64,000 nucleotides of DNA, from contig MKTB01000003.1 of the NCBI GenBank assembly GCA_001897525.1, positions 310,001 through 374,000 on the forward strand, written 5' to 3'. This DNA comes from Bacteroidetes bacterium 43-16. Its GTDB lineage: Bacteria; Bacteroidota; Bacteroidia; Chitinophagales; Chitinophagaceae. Each line of letters begins with the position of its first letter. Position 1 is the first letter of the stretch. A program made the translations under genes and the position numbers. This document shows, in pieces, positions 9,610 through 18,722 of this stretch. Under the pieces are notes generated by a model. That model ran no database searches. It was not told the origin of the DNA and saw nothing but the letters and a program-made list of their open reading frames with translations.

Positions 9610-10149
9610 ATGGGATTAGATATCGTTTTACTGGCACTCCTTACCTGGTATGGCTTCAAAGGCTATAAAAAAGGGATTGTCCAGGTATTATTCTCTGCAG
9701 TGGCCATGATCGCAGCTACTTTAGGTGCTCTTAAGTTGTCGGGTAAGATATCGGGCTACTTTTTTCAGAAAAACTCGGATATAAGTCCCTGGCTACCGGT
9801 GCTTTCGTTTATACTGGTCTTTTCGGCCATCCTGTTCCTCGTGTTCCTTATCTCCAAGACCATAGACTCGAGCCTGAAAAAGATAAGACTGGGCTGGCTG
9901 AATCGCCTGGCCGGAATGGCCTTGTATATCTTGATGATCTCCTTTGTCTTCAGTACGGTACTATGGATAGGAGATAAAGTGAATTTAATAAAGCCGGAAA
10001 CCAAATCTGCCTCGCTCACTTACCCCTTTATTGCACCGATCGCACCCAGAGGCTTTGAGTTGTTTGGCACTGTACTTCCTTTTGTAAAAAGCAGTTATGC
10101 CGAGATGGAAGCGCTTTTTGACAAAGTGGACCAGCATTTACCCGAATGA
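9610..10149 (+). CDS. cvpA: CvpA family membrane protein
   Basis: This 179-residue inner-membrane protein matches the CvpA/colicin V production family. The start MGLDIVLLALLTWYGFKGYKKG has the family's first membrane helix followed by the G-x-KKG turn. Helices follow at about 26-48, 60-82 and 98-120, then a hydrophilic C-terminal tail. In other bacteria CvpA affects colicin V export, biofilm and envelope stress; the mechanism is unclear. The ATG at 9610 is the only sensible start because the first helix begins there. The gene lies six bases before the amidotransferase gene, so the two are co-transcribed. Confidence 0.87.
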   Translation: MGLDIVLLALLTWYGFKGYKKGIVQVLFSAVAMIAATLGALKLSGKISGYFFQKNSDISPWLPVLSFILVFSAILFLVFLISKTIDSSLKKIRLGWLNRLAGMALYILMISFVFSTVLWIGDKVNLIKPETKSASLTYPFIAPIAPRGFELFGTVLPFVKSSYAEMEALFDKVDQHLPE

Positions 10150-10155
10150 TCGATT

Positions 10156-10731
10156 ATGTGGTTATTGATAGATAATTATGATTCCTTTTCGCACATCCTG
10201 CTGGACTACTTGCAGCAGATCAATGCAAACACGGTCTGCATTCAGAATGATGCCCTGAGTTTAACGGAGATCATTAATATGGCCCCCAAAAGGATCATAC
10301 TTTCTCCCGGGCCTAAAACCCCGGAGCAGGCCGGTATTACCATGGAGGTGATCCGTCATTTTCATGACAAAGTTCCTATACTGGGTGTCTGCCTGGGACA
10401 CCAGGCCATTGCCCGGTTTTTAGGAGCAAAGGTGTTACGCTCGCCTTATCCGGTTCATGGCAAGACCAGTATAATAAAACATACAGGCAGTGGCATTTTC
10501 AAGGGAATGGAACAAAATTTCAAGGTGATGCGCTATCATTCTCTCCGGGTAGAAGATTATGAAGAGACGGGTATGGTACCCTGGGCGATGGCTTCAGACG
10601 ACCAGAGCCTCATGGCTTTCGGTCATCAACACTATCCGCTTACCGGGATCCAGTTCCACCCGGAATCTATACTTACCGAAAATGGTTTAGCTTTACTAAA
10701 AGCGTGGAATACTTATTTTAAAAATGAATAA
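10156..10731 (+). CDS. Anthranilate/aminodeoxychorismate synthase glutamine amidotransferase subunit
   Basis: This 191-residue class I glutamine amidotransferase supplies ammonia for chorismate amination, in folate (PabA) or tryptophan (TrpG) synthesis. It shows the N-terminal NYDSFSHILLDYL motif, the nucleophile elbow GVCLGHQAIA (Cys at about 79), and the C-terminal QFHPESILTENG carrying the catalytic His and Glu. Length and motifs are complete. No chorismate-binding partner (pabB/trpE) is next to it, and no other trp gene is nearby, which slightly favours a PabA or dual-use role. It is in an operon with cvpA. Confidence 0.88.
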   Translation: MWLLIDNYDSFSHILLDYLQQINANTVCIQNDALSLTEIINMAPKRIILSPGPKTPEQAGITMEVIRHFHDKVPILGVCLGHQAIARFLGAKVLRSPYPVHGKTSIIKHTGSGIFKGMEQNFKVMRYHSLRVEDYEETGMVPWAMASDDQSLMAFGHQHYPLTGIQFHPESILTENGLALLKAWNTYFKNE

Positions 10732-10801
10732 CCTAACAAATACGTAATTTCGCGTCCGGGACAAGATCCTTTTTATTTATAGAATTTTGAGTTTATAATA
10801 T

Positions 10802-12697
10802 ATGAGTGCAAGTAATTACGACGAGAGTAGTATCAAATCCTTAGACTGGAAAGAGCATATACGCCTGCGCCCGGGTATGTATATCGGGAAGCTGGGAGAT
10901 GGCAGCAGCATGGATGATGGTATCTATATCCTCGTAAAAGAGGTCGTGGACAACTGTATTGATGAATACACCATGGGCTTTGGTAAGCAGGTAAACATTA
11001 CCATACAGGAAGGTACCGTTACTGTTCGAGATTATGGACGGGGTATCCCATTGGGCAAGCTGGTAGATGTAGTGAGCAAGATCAATACAGGTGCCAAATA
11101 TGACAGTAAGGCTTTCCAGAAATCTGTGGGCCTGAACGGGGTGGGTACAAAAGCGGTAAATGCCTTGAGCAGTAGCTTTGTGGTGACCGCTTACCGGGAT
11201 GGTAAAAGCAAAACAGCGACCTTTGAAAAAGGGGAACTGATCAGTGAAGGTAAGGAAACGAAAACCTCGGAAGAGAACGGAACTGAAGTGACGTTTACAC
11301 CGGACAATACGGTGTTCAAAAATTATCATTTCATCAATGACTATGTTCAAAACCAGATCTGGAATTATTGCTACCTGAATGCAGGTTTAGCTATTTACCT
11401 GAACGGGAAAAAATATGTTTCTAAAAACGGCTTATTAGACCTGCTGGAAAATAAGACCAATGCCGATGATTTGCGCTACCCTATCATTCACCTGAAAGGA
11501 GAAGATATTGAAGTTGCGATTACGCACACCGGTGCTTACGGAGAAGATATCTATTCTTTTGTAAACGGCCAGCACACCACCCAGGGCGGTACGCACCAGC
11601 AGTCATTCAGAGAAGCCTATGTGAAAACAATACGCGACTTTTTCAAAAAAGATTATGATGCTTCGGACATCCGCCAGACTATTTGTGCAGCTATAGCGGT
11701 GAAAGTACAGGAGCCTGTTTTTGAAAGTCAGACCAAAACAAAACTAGGCTCTTTAACGGTTGCTCCAGACGGACCATCCATGAAGACTTTTATACTGGAC
11801 TTCCTGTCTAAAGCGCTGGATGATTTTTTACATAAAAATGCGCCTATTGCAGAATCGATCAAAAAGCGTATCGAGCAAAGTGAAAGGGAGCGTAAAGAGC
11901 TCTCCGGCATTCGTAAAATAGCTAATGAACGCGCGAAAAAAGCGAACCTGCACAACAAAAAACTGAGGGACTGCAGGGTGCACTTAAATGCGGAAATACC
12001 GGCAAAAAACAAAGAAGAGTTCCAGATCAAAAAACTAGCCTCTACCATCTTTATTACGGAGGGTGACTCTGCAAGTGGTTCTATTACAAAAAGCCGTGAT
12101 GTCGATTCCCAGGCGGTATTCAGTCTCCGGGGAAAGCCTTTAAACAGCTTCGGGCTCACCAAAAAAGTGGTTTATGAGAACGAAGAGTTTAATCTCCTGC
12201 AACATGCTTTAAATATTGAAGATGGCCTGGACGGCCTGCGCTATAACAATATCGTTATTGCAACCGATGCCGATGTGGATGGTATGCACATACGTTTATT
12301 GATCATGACCTTCTTCTTGCAGTTCTTCCCGGACATTGTACGCAACGGACACGTGTATATACTGGAAACGCCGCTCTTCAGGGTCAGGAATAAAAAAGAA
12401 ACCATCTATTGCTACTCTGAGGCAGAGAAGCAGAAAGCAATAGCAAAGCTGGGCGGAAAACCGGAAATAACCCGTTTTAAAGGGCTCGGGGAGATCTCTC
12501 CTGATGAATTCGGTAAATTTATAGGAGAAGACATTAAGAAAGATCCTGTACTCATCAGCAAGGATGCTCCTATTCAAAAATTACTGGAATATTATATGGG
12601 CACCAATACGCCTGCCCGTCAAAAATTCATTATTGAAAACCTTGTGGTTGAAAAAGACGATGCCATTGAAATGGAACCGGAAGAAGTCTTAGTCTAA
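10802..12697 (+). CDS. parE: DNA topoisomerase IV subunit B
   Basis: This 631-residue type IIA topoisomerase ATPase subunit has a GHKL domain with VRPGMYIG-like ([12 protein letters not shown]) and [11 protein letters not shown] motifs, the [14 protein letters not shown] loop, the transducer domain, and a TOPRIM domain with [10 protein letters not shown] and [10 protein letters not shown] metal-binding motifs. With ParC it decatenates chromosomes. The Bacteroidetes-style N-terminus ([22 protein letters not shown]-like) and short length favour ParE over GyrB. The partner parC is not adjacent here; a small exported-protein gene follows after 27 bases instead. Confidence 0.85.
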   Translation: MSASNYDESSIKSLDWKEHIRLRPGMYIGKLGDGSSMDDGIYILVKEVVDNCIDEYTMGFGKQVNITIQEGTVTVRDYGRGIPLGKLVDVVSKINTGAKYDSKAFQKSVGLNGVGTKAVNALSSSFVVTAYRDGKSKTATFEKGELISEGKETKTSEENGTEVTFTPDNTVFKNYHFINDYVQNQIWNYCYLNAGLAIYLNGKKYVSKNGLLDLLENKTNADDLRYPIIHLKGEDIEVAITHTGAYGEDIYSFVNGQHTTQGGTHQQSFREAYVKTIRDFFKKDYDASDIRQTICAAIAVKVQEPVFESQTKTKLGSLTVAPDGPSMKTFILDFLSKALDDFLHKNAPIAESIKKRIEQSERERKELSGIRKIANERAKKANLHNKKLRDCRVHLNAEIPAKNKEEFQIKKLASTIFITEGDSASGSITKSRDVDSQAVFSLRGKPLNSFGLTKKVVYENEEFNLLQHALNIEDGLDGLRYNNIVIATDADVDGMHIRLLIMTFFLQFFPDIVRNGHVYILETPLFRVRNKKETIYCYSEAEKQKAIAKLGGKPEITRFKGLGEISPDEFGKFIGEDIKKDPVLISKDAPIQKLLEYYMGTNTPARQKFIIENLVVEKDDAIEMEPEEVLV

Positions 12698-12724
12698 AAT
12701 TATCAATTAATAAATAAGAGGAAA

Positions 12725-13195
12725 ATGAAGAAACTAATTTTTGCTTTAAGCATATTGATGTTGAGCACTTCAACAAACATAGTCATTGCTCAGAAAAACA
12801 GCGGCGGCAGCAGTGTTCAAAGGAATGCTTTACTGGAAAGTTCAACAGGATTAATGACCTACAGTATGTACCATACTACCAATTACCTGATGGACCTGTA
12901 CACCGGTAACCTGATGAGTAAAAAGGATGTGCTCAGCAAAGCTGCTGACCAGGAAAACACGCTTAATTTCCTTATCGGGCAAGTGGACCGGGTAATTAAT
13001 GCAGATACCTCAGACCTGAAAAAAAGTGAAGTAAGGTATTATAAGGACCTGAAGAAAGCTTTGGTGGTGTTGCAAAAACAAGCCATTAGCCTGAAAGAGC
13101 ACGTGAACGGCGTTTCCGGTGCTAAAGAAAGGTTTAATACCTATAAAGAGCTGGGCTGGCAGCAGGTAACAAACATTATGTCGAAACAATCATAA
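12725..13195 (+). CDS. Small exported helical protein of unknown function
   Basis: This 156-residue protein starts with a clear signal peptide (MKKLIFALSILMLSTSTNIVIAQ) after an AGAGGAAA ribosome-binding region. The mature part is mostly predicted helix (heptad-like stretches around DQENTLNFLIGQVDRVI and KKALVVLQKQAISLKEHV), has no cysteines and no motif I recognise. It is probably periplasmic. It lies 27 bases after parE and may share its transcript; a shared function with parE is not implied. A terminator shared with nadB follows. Confidence 0.75.
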   Translation: MKKLIFALSILMLSTSTNIVIAQKNSGGSSVQRNALLESSTGLMTYSMYHTTNYLMDLYTGNLMSKKDVLSKAADQENTLNFLIGQVDRVINADTSDLKKSEVRYYKDLKKALVVLQKQAISLKEHVNGVSGAKERFNTYKELGWQQVTNIMSKQS

Positions 13196-13197
13196 AC

Positions 13198-13230
13198 AAC
13201 AATGGGGTGAATCTGATTCACCCCATTGTT
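13198..13230. terminator. Bidirectional terminator between the small exported protein and nadB
   Basis: A 15-bp perfect stem (AACAATGGGGTGAAT, 13198-13212, with 13216-13230) encloses a CTG loop. It is followed by T residues on the plus strand and begins one base outside the nadB stop on the minus strand, so it can serve both convergent genes. Confidence 0.85.
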
Positions 13231-14829
13231 TTATAAAATAATATCCTGCAGGATATCGCTCTTGGCCGGATAATCGGTGGTATAATGCAAGCCCCGGCTT
13301 TCTTTCCTGAATTGTGCACTCTTCACGATCAGGTAGCCCACCGTGATCAGGTTCCTTAGTTCGCACAGTTGAGGGGAAAGGATAGAGGCATCATACAATT
13401 GTTCTGTTTCTTCATGCAACAAATCCAGGCGGCGCATGGCCCTTTGCAGCCGCACATCATTCCGCACGATACCTACATAATCGCTCATGGTCGCTTCCAG
13501 CTCTTTACGGCTCTGGGTGATCAGGATCATCTCCCTGGGCGCAGTAGTACCTGCCGCATTCCAGTCCGGGATGCCTGCCTGGTAAGGTTCATTACTATTA
13601 AACAGTTCTGCTGCCCTGATGGCACACCGGTTGCCGAATACTGCAGCTTCCAGCAGGGAGTTGCTCGCTAAACGGTTAGCGCCATGCAGGCCGGTACTGC
13701 TGCATTCGCCGCAGGCAAATAAATTATTGACAGAGGTCTCTCCTTCCAGGTTCACTTTGATTCCCCCGCAGGTATAGTGTGCCGCAGGTGCTACCGGTAT
13801 CAGCTGTTTGAATACATCAATACCCACACTCAGGCACTTCTCATAAATGTTAGGAAAGTGATGTATGAATTTTTCCCGGTCCATATGCCGGCAATCCAGG
13901 TACACATTGGGCGTACCGGATATTTTCATTTCATTATCTATAGCACGTGCCACGATATCACGGGGAGCGAGGTCTCTGCGCTCATCATACTTTTCCATAA
14001 ACGGCACTCCTTTGGCATCGCAGAGGAGGCCACCATCGCCACGTACAGCTTCTGTGATCAGGAAAGAAGGGCTCACGCCCGGCTCATATAAAGCGGTAGG
14101 ATGAAACTGGATAAATTCCATATTTTCAATCCTTCCTTTGGCCCGGTACACCATAGCTATACCGTCCCCGGTGGCTATGACAGGATTTGTCGTACTCCGG
14201 TACACCTGCCCCGCCCCGCCTGTAGCCAGCAAAGTAATTTTAGACAGGATGGTTTCCATCCTGTTGGTTTCCATATTCAAGGCATACACACCGTAGCATT
14301 GAATGTCGTGTGTAGACTTGGTGACCAGCCTGCCCAGGTGATGCTGGGTAATGAGGTCTGCCACAAAATATTCTTTATGGAAATGGATATTAGGAAGGGA
14401 CATGGCCTTTTCCAGTAAGGCTCTTTCTATTTCCCAGCCTGTGATATCTTTATAATGCAGGATCCTGAATTCGGAATGGCCGCCTTCTTTACCTCTTGCA
14501 TAATCGCCGGAATCTTCTTTATCGAAATTGGTGCCCCAGTCGATCATTTCCTGTACGGCAGCCGGTCCTTCTTTGATCACTACATTTACTGCGGCCGGAT
14601 CGCACAGGCCATCTCCCGCAACCAGGGTATCTTCAATATGTTTCTCAAAAGTATCTCCCTCTGCATTCACTACCGCTATACCTCCCTGGGCATACTTGGT
14701 ATTGGTTTCGTTTTCTACCTGGGCTTTTGTGAGTATCGTAACCGTTGCATCCGGGAAGCGTTGAGCTGTTTTCACCGCAAAGGTCAGTCCTGCAATACCG
14801 CTACCCACCACTAAGAAATCTGTCTTCAT
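13231..14829 (-). CDS. nadB: L-aspartate oxidase
   Basis: This 532-residue flavoenzyme oxidises L-aspartate to iminoaspartate, the first step of NAD synthesis. It shows the FAD-binding GSGIAGLTFAVKTA at residues 8-22, NTKYAQGGIAVV, HPTALYEPG, the catalytic-arginine segment ITEAVRGDGG, RRDLAPRDIVARAID, and the C-terminal flavin-binding block NLFACGECSSTGLHGANRLASNSLLEA. Length is normal. An in-frame TTG lies one codon upstream, but the ATG at 14829 gives the natural MKTDFLVVGSGIAG start. nadA and nadC are not adjacent. Confidence 0.93.
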   Translation of the reverse strand: MKTDFLVVGSGIAGLTFAVKTAQRFPDATVTILTKAQVENETNTKYAQGGIAVVNAEGDTFEKHIEDTLVAGDGLCDPAAVNVVIKEGPAAVQEMIDWGTNFDKEDSGDYARGKEGGHSEFRILHYKDITGWEIERALLEKAMSLPNIHFHKEYFVADLITQHHLGRLVTKSTHDIQCYGVYALNMETNRMETILSKITLLATGGAGQVYRSTTNPVIATGDGIAMVYRAKGRIENMEFIQFHPTALYEPGVSPSFLITEAVRGDGGLLCDAKGVPFMEKYDERRDLAPRDIVARAIDNEMKISGTPNVYLDCRHMDREKFIHHFPNIYEKCLSVGIDVFKQLIPVAPAAHYTCGGIKVNLEGETSVNNLFACGECSSTGLHGANRLASNSLLEAAVFGNRCAIRAAELFNSNEPYQAGIPDWNAAGTTAPREMILITQSRKELEATMSDYVGIVRNDVRLQRAMRRLDLLHEETEQLYDASILSPQLCELRNLITVGYLIVKSAQFRKESRGLHYTTDYPAKSDILQDIIL

Positions 14830-14943
14830 CAAAATAGAGATTATGTACAGCTAAATTAAGGGTTCTATTGTTAGCATTACGTCAATTAAACGATGAATTT
14901 TTAAAGCACCAGGATATGCCTTTCCAAGAGCAGGGATCACAAA

Positions 14944-14974
14944 AAAGCCCCGTAGCATTTCGCTACAGGGCTTT
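14944..14974 (-). terminator. Terminator of the prolyl oligopeptidase gene
   Basis: A 13-bp stem (14944-14956 with 14962-14974, loop ATTTC) has one imperfect pair, which is a C/A mismatch in plus-strand RNA but a stable G-U pair in minus-strand RNA. With the T run on the minus strand this points to use by the minus-strand gene. Confidence 0.8.
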
Positions 14975-14994
14975 CTTTATTTAATCTTTTGTAA

Positions 14995-17118
14995 TTAAAA
15001 CTTCACTTGTTTCACACCCATATTCCAAAGGGTGAAAGCCCAGATATCTGCGGCTTCTTCAATCACTTTAGAAGTCGGTTTACCGGCACCGTGTCCTGCT
15101 TTCACATCTATACGGATCAGGGTCGGTTTATCACAAGATTGCTTTTCCTGTAACTCTGCCGCAAACTTGAAGGAGTGCGCAGGTACCACCCTGTCATCAT
15201 GATCGGCTGTTGTGATCATGGTAGCCGGGTAACAGGTTCCTTCTTTCACATTATGCAGCGGAGAATATTTGATCAGGTATTTGAAGTCTTCTTCTTTATC
15301 GCTGGAGCCGTATTCTACTACCCATCCCCAGCCTACAGTGAATTTATGATAACGCAACATATCTAAAACGCCAACTTGCGGGATGGCCACAGCATACAGG
15401 TCCGGGCGCTGCGTCATACAGGCACCTACCAGCAAGCCACCATTAGAACCGCCACGGATGGCCAATTTTGCAGAGCTGGTATATTTCTCTTTGATCAGGT
15501 ATTCTGCTCCGGCAATGAAGTCGTCAAATACATTTTGCTTGCTACTCAGCATACCACCTTTATGCCAGGCTTCACCGTATTCGCCGCCGCCTCTTAAGTT
15601 AGCCACACAATATACACCGCCTGCTTCCAGGAAGGGGATGATGCTCATGCTGAAAGAAGGGGTAAGGTTGATGTTAAATCCACCGTAAGCATACAACATC
15701 GTCGGGTTGTTGCCATCCAGTTTCAAGCCCTTTTTGTAGGTAATGAACATAGGCACTTTAGTCCCGTCTTTTGAGGTATAAAATACTTGCTTGCTTTCAT
15801 ACTGCTCCGGGTTGAACTTAGCCCCGGATTTACGGAACAAGGTAGAATTACCGCTCTGGATATCGTACTTATAAATGGTAGGCGGGTTCACAATATTGGT
15901 AAAGGTATAATAGAACTCTTTATCTTCTTTGTAAGCGCCAAAGCCACTGGCCGTGCCCACTCCGGGCAATTTGATGTTACGCTCCAGCTTACCGTTGTAG
16001 TCATATTGAGCGATCAATGTGGTCACATCTTTCAGGTATTGTGCAAACAATTTTCCGCCACCGGTAGATACCGCATTCAGTTTTTCTTTTTGCTCCGGGA
16101 TCAAGGCTTTCCAGTTGCTTGCTGCAGGGTTTTTAGGATCTACTAAAACGACCTTATAGTTGGGTGCATTATCATTGGTATTGATGATCAGTTTATCCCC
16201 GATATTGTCTACCACATCGGCATTGGTTTTAAAGCCTGCCACCACGGTCATGAAAGGGCTGTTATCGCCTGCTTTCATATCTCTTACTTTTATTTCACTA
16301 CCATCGGTACCTTCAGAAATACTCAATACTAAAAAGCGCTCATCTTCTGTAAGGCTTCCGCTCACATATCTCAGCGGGTTTTCTTTATCTTCATAGACCA
16401 GCACATCCTGGCTCTGATCGGTACCTATTTTATGAAAATAGACTTTCTGGTATTCTGTCTTTGCAGAGTACTTTGTCGCTTCATCTTTAGGTTTGGAGTA
16501 GCCGCTGTAGTAAAATCCTTCTTCACCTTTCCAGGAGATGCCGGTAAACTTCACGTGCTCCAGTTTATCTTTCAATAGTTTTTTGGTGGCTACGTCCATC
16601 ACAAAAACTTCCTGCCAGTCGCTCCCTGATGCAGAAGCGGCATAGGCAAAGTATTTTTCCTTCTTGGAGAAAGACATGGCCTGCAGGGCCACTGTTCCGT
16701 CGGTTGATAGTTTATTGGGATCGATGAATACCTGAGGCGTTCCTTTAATCCCTTCCTGGATATACAATACGGATTGATTTTGTAATCCGTCGTTTTTGTA
16801 GAAGGTATAGTATTTACCGCTTTTAAAAGGGGCTGAGAATTTCTCATAATTCCACAAAGTGGTCAGCCGGTCGATGATCGCCTGGCGATAGGGTATTTTG
16901 TTGAGGTAGCTGCTGGTGAAAGCAGACTGTTCTTTTACCCAGGCTTCTGTCTTTGCAGCAGTATCCTGCTCCAGCCAGCGATAAGGATCTGCGATAGCGG
17001 TACCGAAGTAGCTATCGGTCTGCGTTACCTTTTCGGTCTTGGGATAATTAATTTTCTGTGCCTGTGCTGCGCCAGCCATAGTTATGGTAATTGCTAATGA
17101 TAAAGAAAAACACTTCAT
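14995..17118 (-). CDS. Exported prolyl oligopeptidase family serine peptidase (S9)
   Basis: This 707-residue protein is a secreted S9 peptidase: a signal peptide (MKCFSLSLAITITMAGAAQA), a beta-propeller N-terminal domain opening YPKTEKVTQTDSYFGTAIADPYRWLE, and a C-terminal alpha/beta hydrolase with Ser558 in GGSNGG, the Asp-bearing DHDDRVVP and His676 in AGHGAG. It probably cuts peptides after proline in the periplasm. An ATG at 17139 would add seven residues, but a -7 promoter element at 17141-17148 would place the transcript start at or after that codon, so the ATG at 17118 is preferred. Confidence 0.9.
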   Translation of the reverse strand: MKCFSLSLAITITMAGAAQAQKINYPKTEKVTQTDSYFGTAIADPYRWLEQDTAAKTEAWVKEQSAFTSSYLNKIPYRQAIIDRLTTLWNYEKFSAPFKSGKYYTFYKNDGLQNQSVLYIQEGIKGTPQVFIDPNKLSTDGTVALQAMSFSKKEKYFAYAASASGSDWQEVFVMDVATKKLLKDKLEHVKFTGISWKGEEGFYYSGYSKPKDEATKYSAKTEYQKVYFHKIGTDQSQDVLVYEDKENPLRYVSGSLTEDERFLVLSISEGTDGSEIKVRDMKAGDNSPFMTVVAGFKTNADVVDNIGDKLIINTNDNAPNYKVVLVDPKNPAASNWKALIPEQKEKLNAVSTGGGKLFAQYLKDVTTLIAQYDYNGKLERNIKLPGVGTASGFGAYKEDKEFYYTFTNIVNPPTIYKYDIQSGNSTLFRKSGAKFNPEQYESKQVFYTSKDGTKVPMFITYKKGLKLDGNNPTMLYAYGGFNINLTPSFSMSIIPFLEAGGVYCVANLRGGGEYGEAWHKGGMLSSKQNVFDDFIAGAEYLIKEKYTSSAKLAIRGGSNGGLLVGACMTQRPDLYAVAIPQVGVLDMLRYHKFTVGWGWVVEYGSSDKEEDFKYLIKYSPLHNVKEGTCYPATMITTADHDDRVVPAHSFKFAAELQEKQSCDKPTLIRIDVKAGHGAGKPTSKVIEEAADIWAFTLWNMGVKQVKF

Positions 17119-17140
17119 TCTTATAAAAAATTGAATCATT

Positions 17141-17148
17141 CAAAAATA
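17141..17148 (-). promoter_or_regulatory. -7 element that decides the S9 peptidase start
   Basis: The minus strand reads TATTTTTG, an exact TAnnTTTG match. Transcription would begin about five bases downstream, near 17135, leaving a leader of about 17 bases before the ATG at 17118 and making the ATG at 17139 unlikely. Confidence 0.55.
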
Positions 17149-17245
17149 GACAATTAGTCTCAATATAAGGGTTAAAATAATTGATCGGCTTTTGAAAAAG
17201 ATAAATGCTTAATTTTAGAATCATTCAATAAAAAGAGACAGATAT

Positions 17246-18646
17246 ATGAAGATAAGCTTTCATGGTGCGGCCAGGGCTGTTACCGGGTCCAAGCATTTAA
17301 TCACGCTGGACAACGGGAAAAAATTATTATTGGACTGTGGTATGTTCCAGGGTATGGGGGCAGAAACGTTGCAACTGAACACTAACTTCGGTTTCCGGCC
17401 TAAAGATATTGACTACATGATCCTCTCGCATGCGCATATTGACCATGTGGGACTCGTGCCTAAATTTGTTATGGAAGGATTCAGCGGCACTATATTTTGT
17501 ACCGATGCATCTAAAGCCCTGGCAGAGATATTGCTTGCAGACTCCGGCAGGATACAGGAATCGGAAGCAGCATTCATCAATAAAAGAAGAAGAAAACAGG
17601 GAAGGGATCTTGTAGTTCCCTTGTACGTAGAAGATGATGTGGCCCCGGCCATTCAAAGAATGAAAGTAGTTCCTTTAGGAGAATGGTACCAGATAGATGA
17701 AAGCATCAAGGCGATGCATACTGAGGCCGGTCATATTATCGGCAGTACCTGTATTCATCTTGAGATCACGGAAAACGGCAAGACCACCCGTGTCTCTTTC
17801 AGCGGAGATGTAGGCCGCTATGATGATGCTATTCTTAATGCCCCGGCAACCTTTCCTCAGGCAGATATCATACTGATGGAAAGCACTTATGGCAACCGGG
17901 AACACAATAAGGCAGAGCCTTACCTGGAACGCTTCTTAAAAGTGATTGTAGAGACCTGCCTGGTGAAAAAAGGTAAACTGATCATCCCTTCTTTCAGCGT
18001 AGGCAGAACGCAGGAGCTCTTGTATGCGCTGAATACTTTGTCTTTACAAAAAAGATTACCACCTATACCCTATTATGTAGATAGTCCGCTCTCTGTAGAA
18101 GCTACAGAGATGACGAAGCGTTTCCCGAAATTATTCAACAGCTCTGTGCAGGATGTGCTGGAGCATGATGATGATCCCTTTGCTTTTCCGGGCTTAACGA
18201 TGATCAAAGATGCAGATGCCTCAAAAGCACTCAACTTCAGGAATGATCCTATGGTCATCATTTCTTCTTCGGGCATGGCAGAAGCCGGCAGGATAAAACA
18301 CCATATTTCTAACAATGTGGAAAGCACGCGGAATACGATCCTGATCGTGGGCTATTGTGAGCCGAACTCTTTAGGGGGTAAATTGAAAAGCGGTCAGAAA
18401 GAGGTGAAGATCTTCGGAGAAGAGCATGAGGTAAATGCTTCGGTAAAGGTGATTGAGAGCATGAGCGCCCACGGCGACTATCATGATCTGCTGCACTGGC
18501 TGGAATGCCAGGATGCAGGCAAGGTACAGCATTTGTTCCTGGTACATGGCGACTATGAAGCGCAGGTATCTATGAGAGAAAAATTATTGCAGGCGGGCTT
18601 CAACAATGTCAGCATTCCTTCGTTGCACGAAAGTTTTGACCTCTAA
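17246..18646 (+). CDS. Beta-CASP MBL-fold hydrolase with RNA specificity domain
   Basis: This 466-residue protein belongs to the CPSF/Ysh1-like branch of metallo-beta-lactamases. The MBL motif is HAHIDHVG (residues 62-69), followed by a later His in EAGHIIGS, Asp in FSGDVGR, the beta-CASP cap, and the C-terminal zinc-dependent RNA-cleavage block with IVGYCEPNSLGGKL, SAHGDYHDLL and LVHGDYEAQ. It is probably a cytosolic ribonuclease, exo- or endo-acting. The start shows MKISFHGAARAVTGSKHL, a typical family opening. It is divergent from the S9 peptidase gene. Confidence 0.9.
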   Translation: MKISFHGAARAVTGSKHLITLDNGKKLLLDCGMFQGMGAETLQLNTNFGFRPKDIDYMILSHAHIDHVGLVPKFVMEGFSGTIFCTDASKALAEILLADSGRIQESEAAFINKRRRKQGRDLVVPLYVEDDVAPAIQRMKVVPLGEWYQIDESIKAMHTEAGHIIGSTCIHLEITENGKTTRVSFSGDVGRYDDAILNAPATFPQADIILMESTYGNREHNKAEPYLERFLKVIVETCLVKKGKLIIPSFSVGRTQELLYALNTLSLQKRLPPIPYYVDSPLSVEATEMTKRFPKLFNSSVQDVLEHDDDPFAFPGLTMIKDADASKALNFRNDPMVIISSSGMAEAGRIKHHISNNVESTRNTILIVGYCEPNSLGGKLKSGQKEVKIFGEEHEVNASVKVIESMSAHGDYHDLLHWLECQDAGKVQHLFLVHGDYEAQVSMREKLLQAGFNNVSIPSLHESFDL

Positions 18647-18657
18647 AAAGCATAAAG

Positions 18658-18688
18658 GCGCCGATTCGATAAGACTATCCGTCGGCGC
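18658..18688. terminator. Possible bidirectional hairpin between convergent genes
   Basis: A 7-bp GC-rich stem (GCGCCGA, 18658-18664, with 18682-18688) contains a small inner GATA/TATC stem. It lies between the convergent hydrolase and YoaK-type genes but lacks a clear T run. Confidence 0.4.
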
Positions 18689-18722
18689 TCCTGTATGTGA
18701 TGTATAGAAAAAGGTATGGCTA

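Noticed and set aside
14101-14814. Several plus-strand open frames opposite nadB
   Set aside because: They are shadows of the nadB frame with unnatural composition and no start signals.
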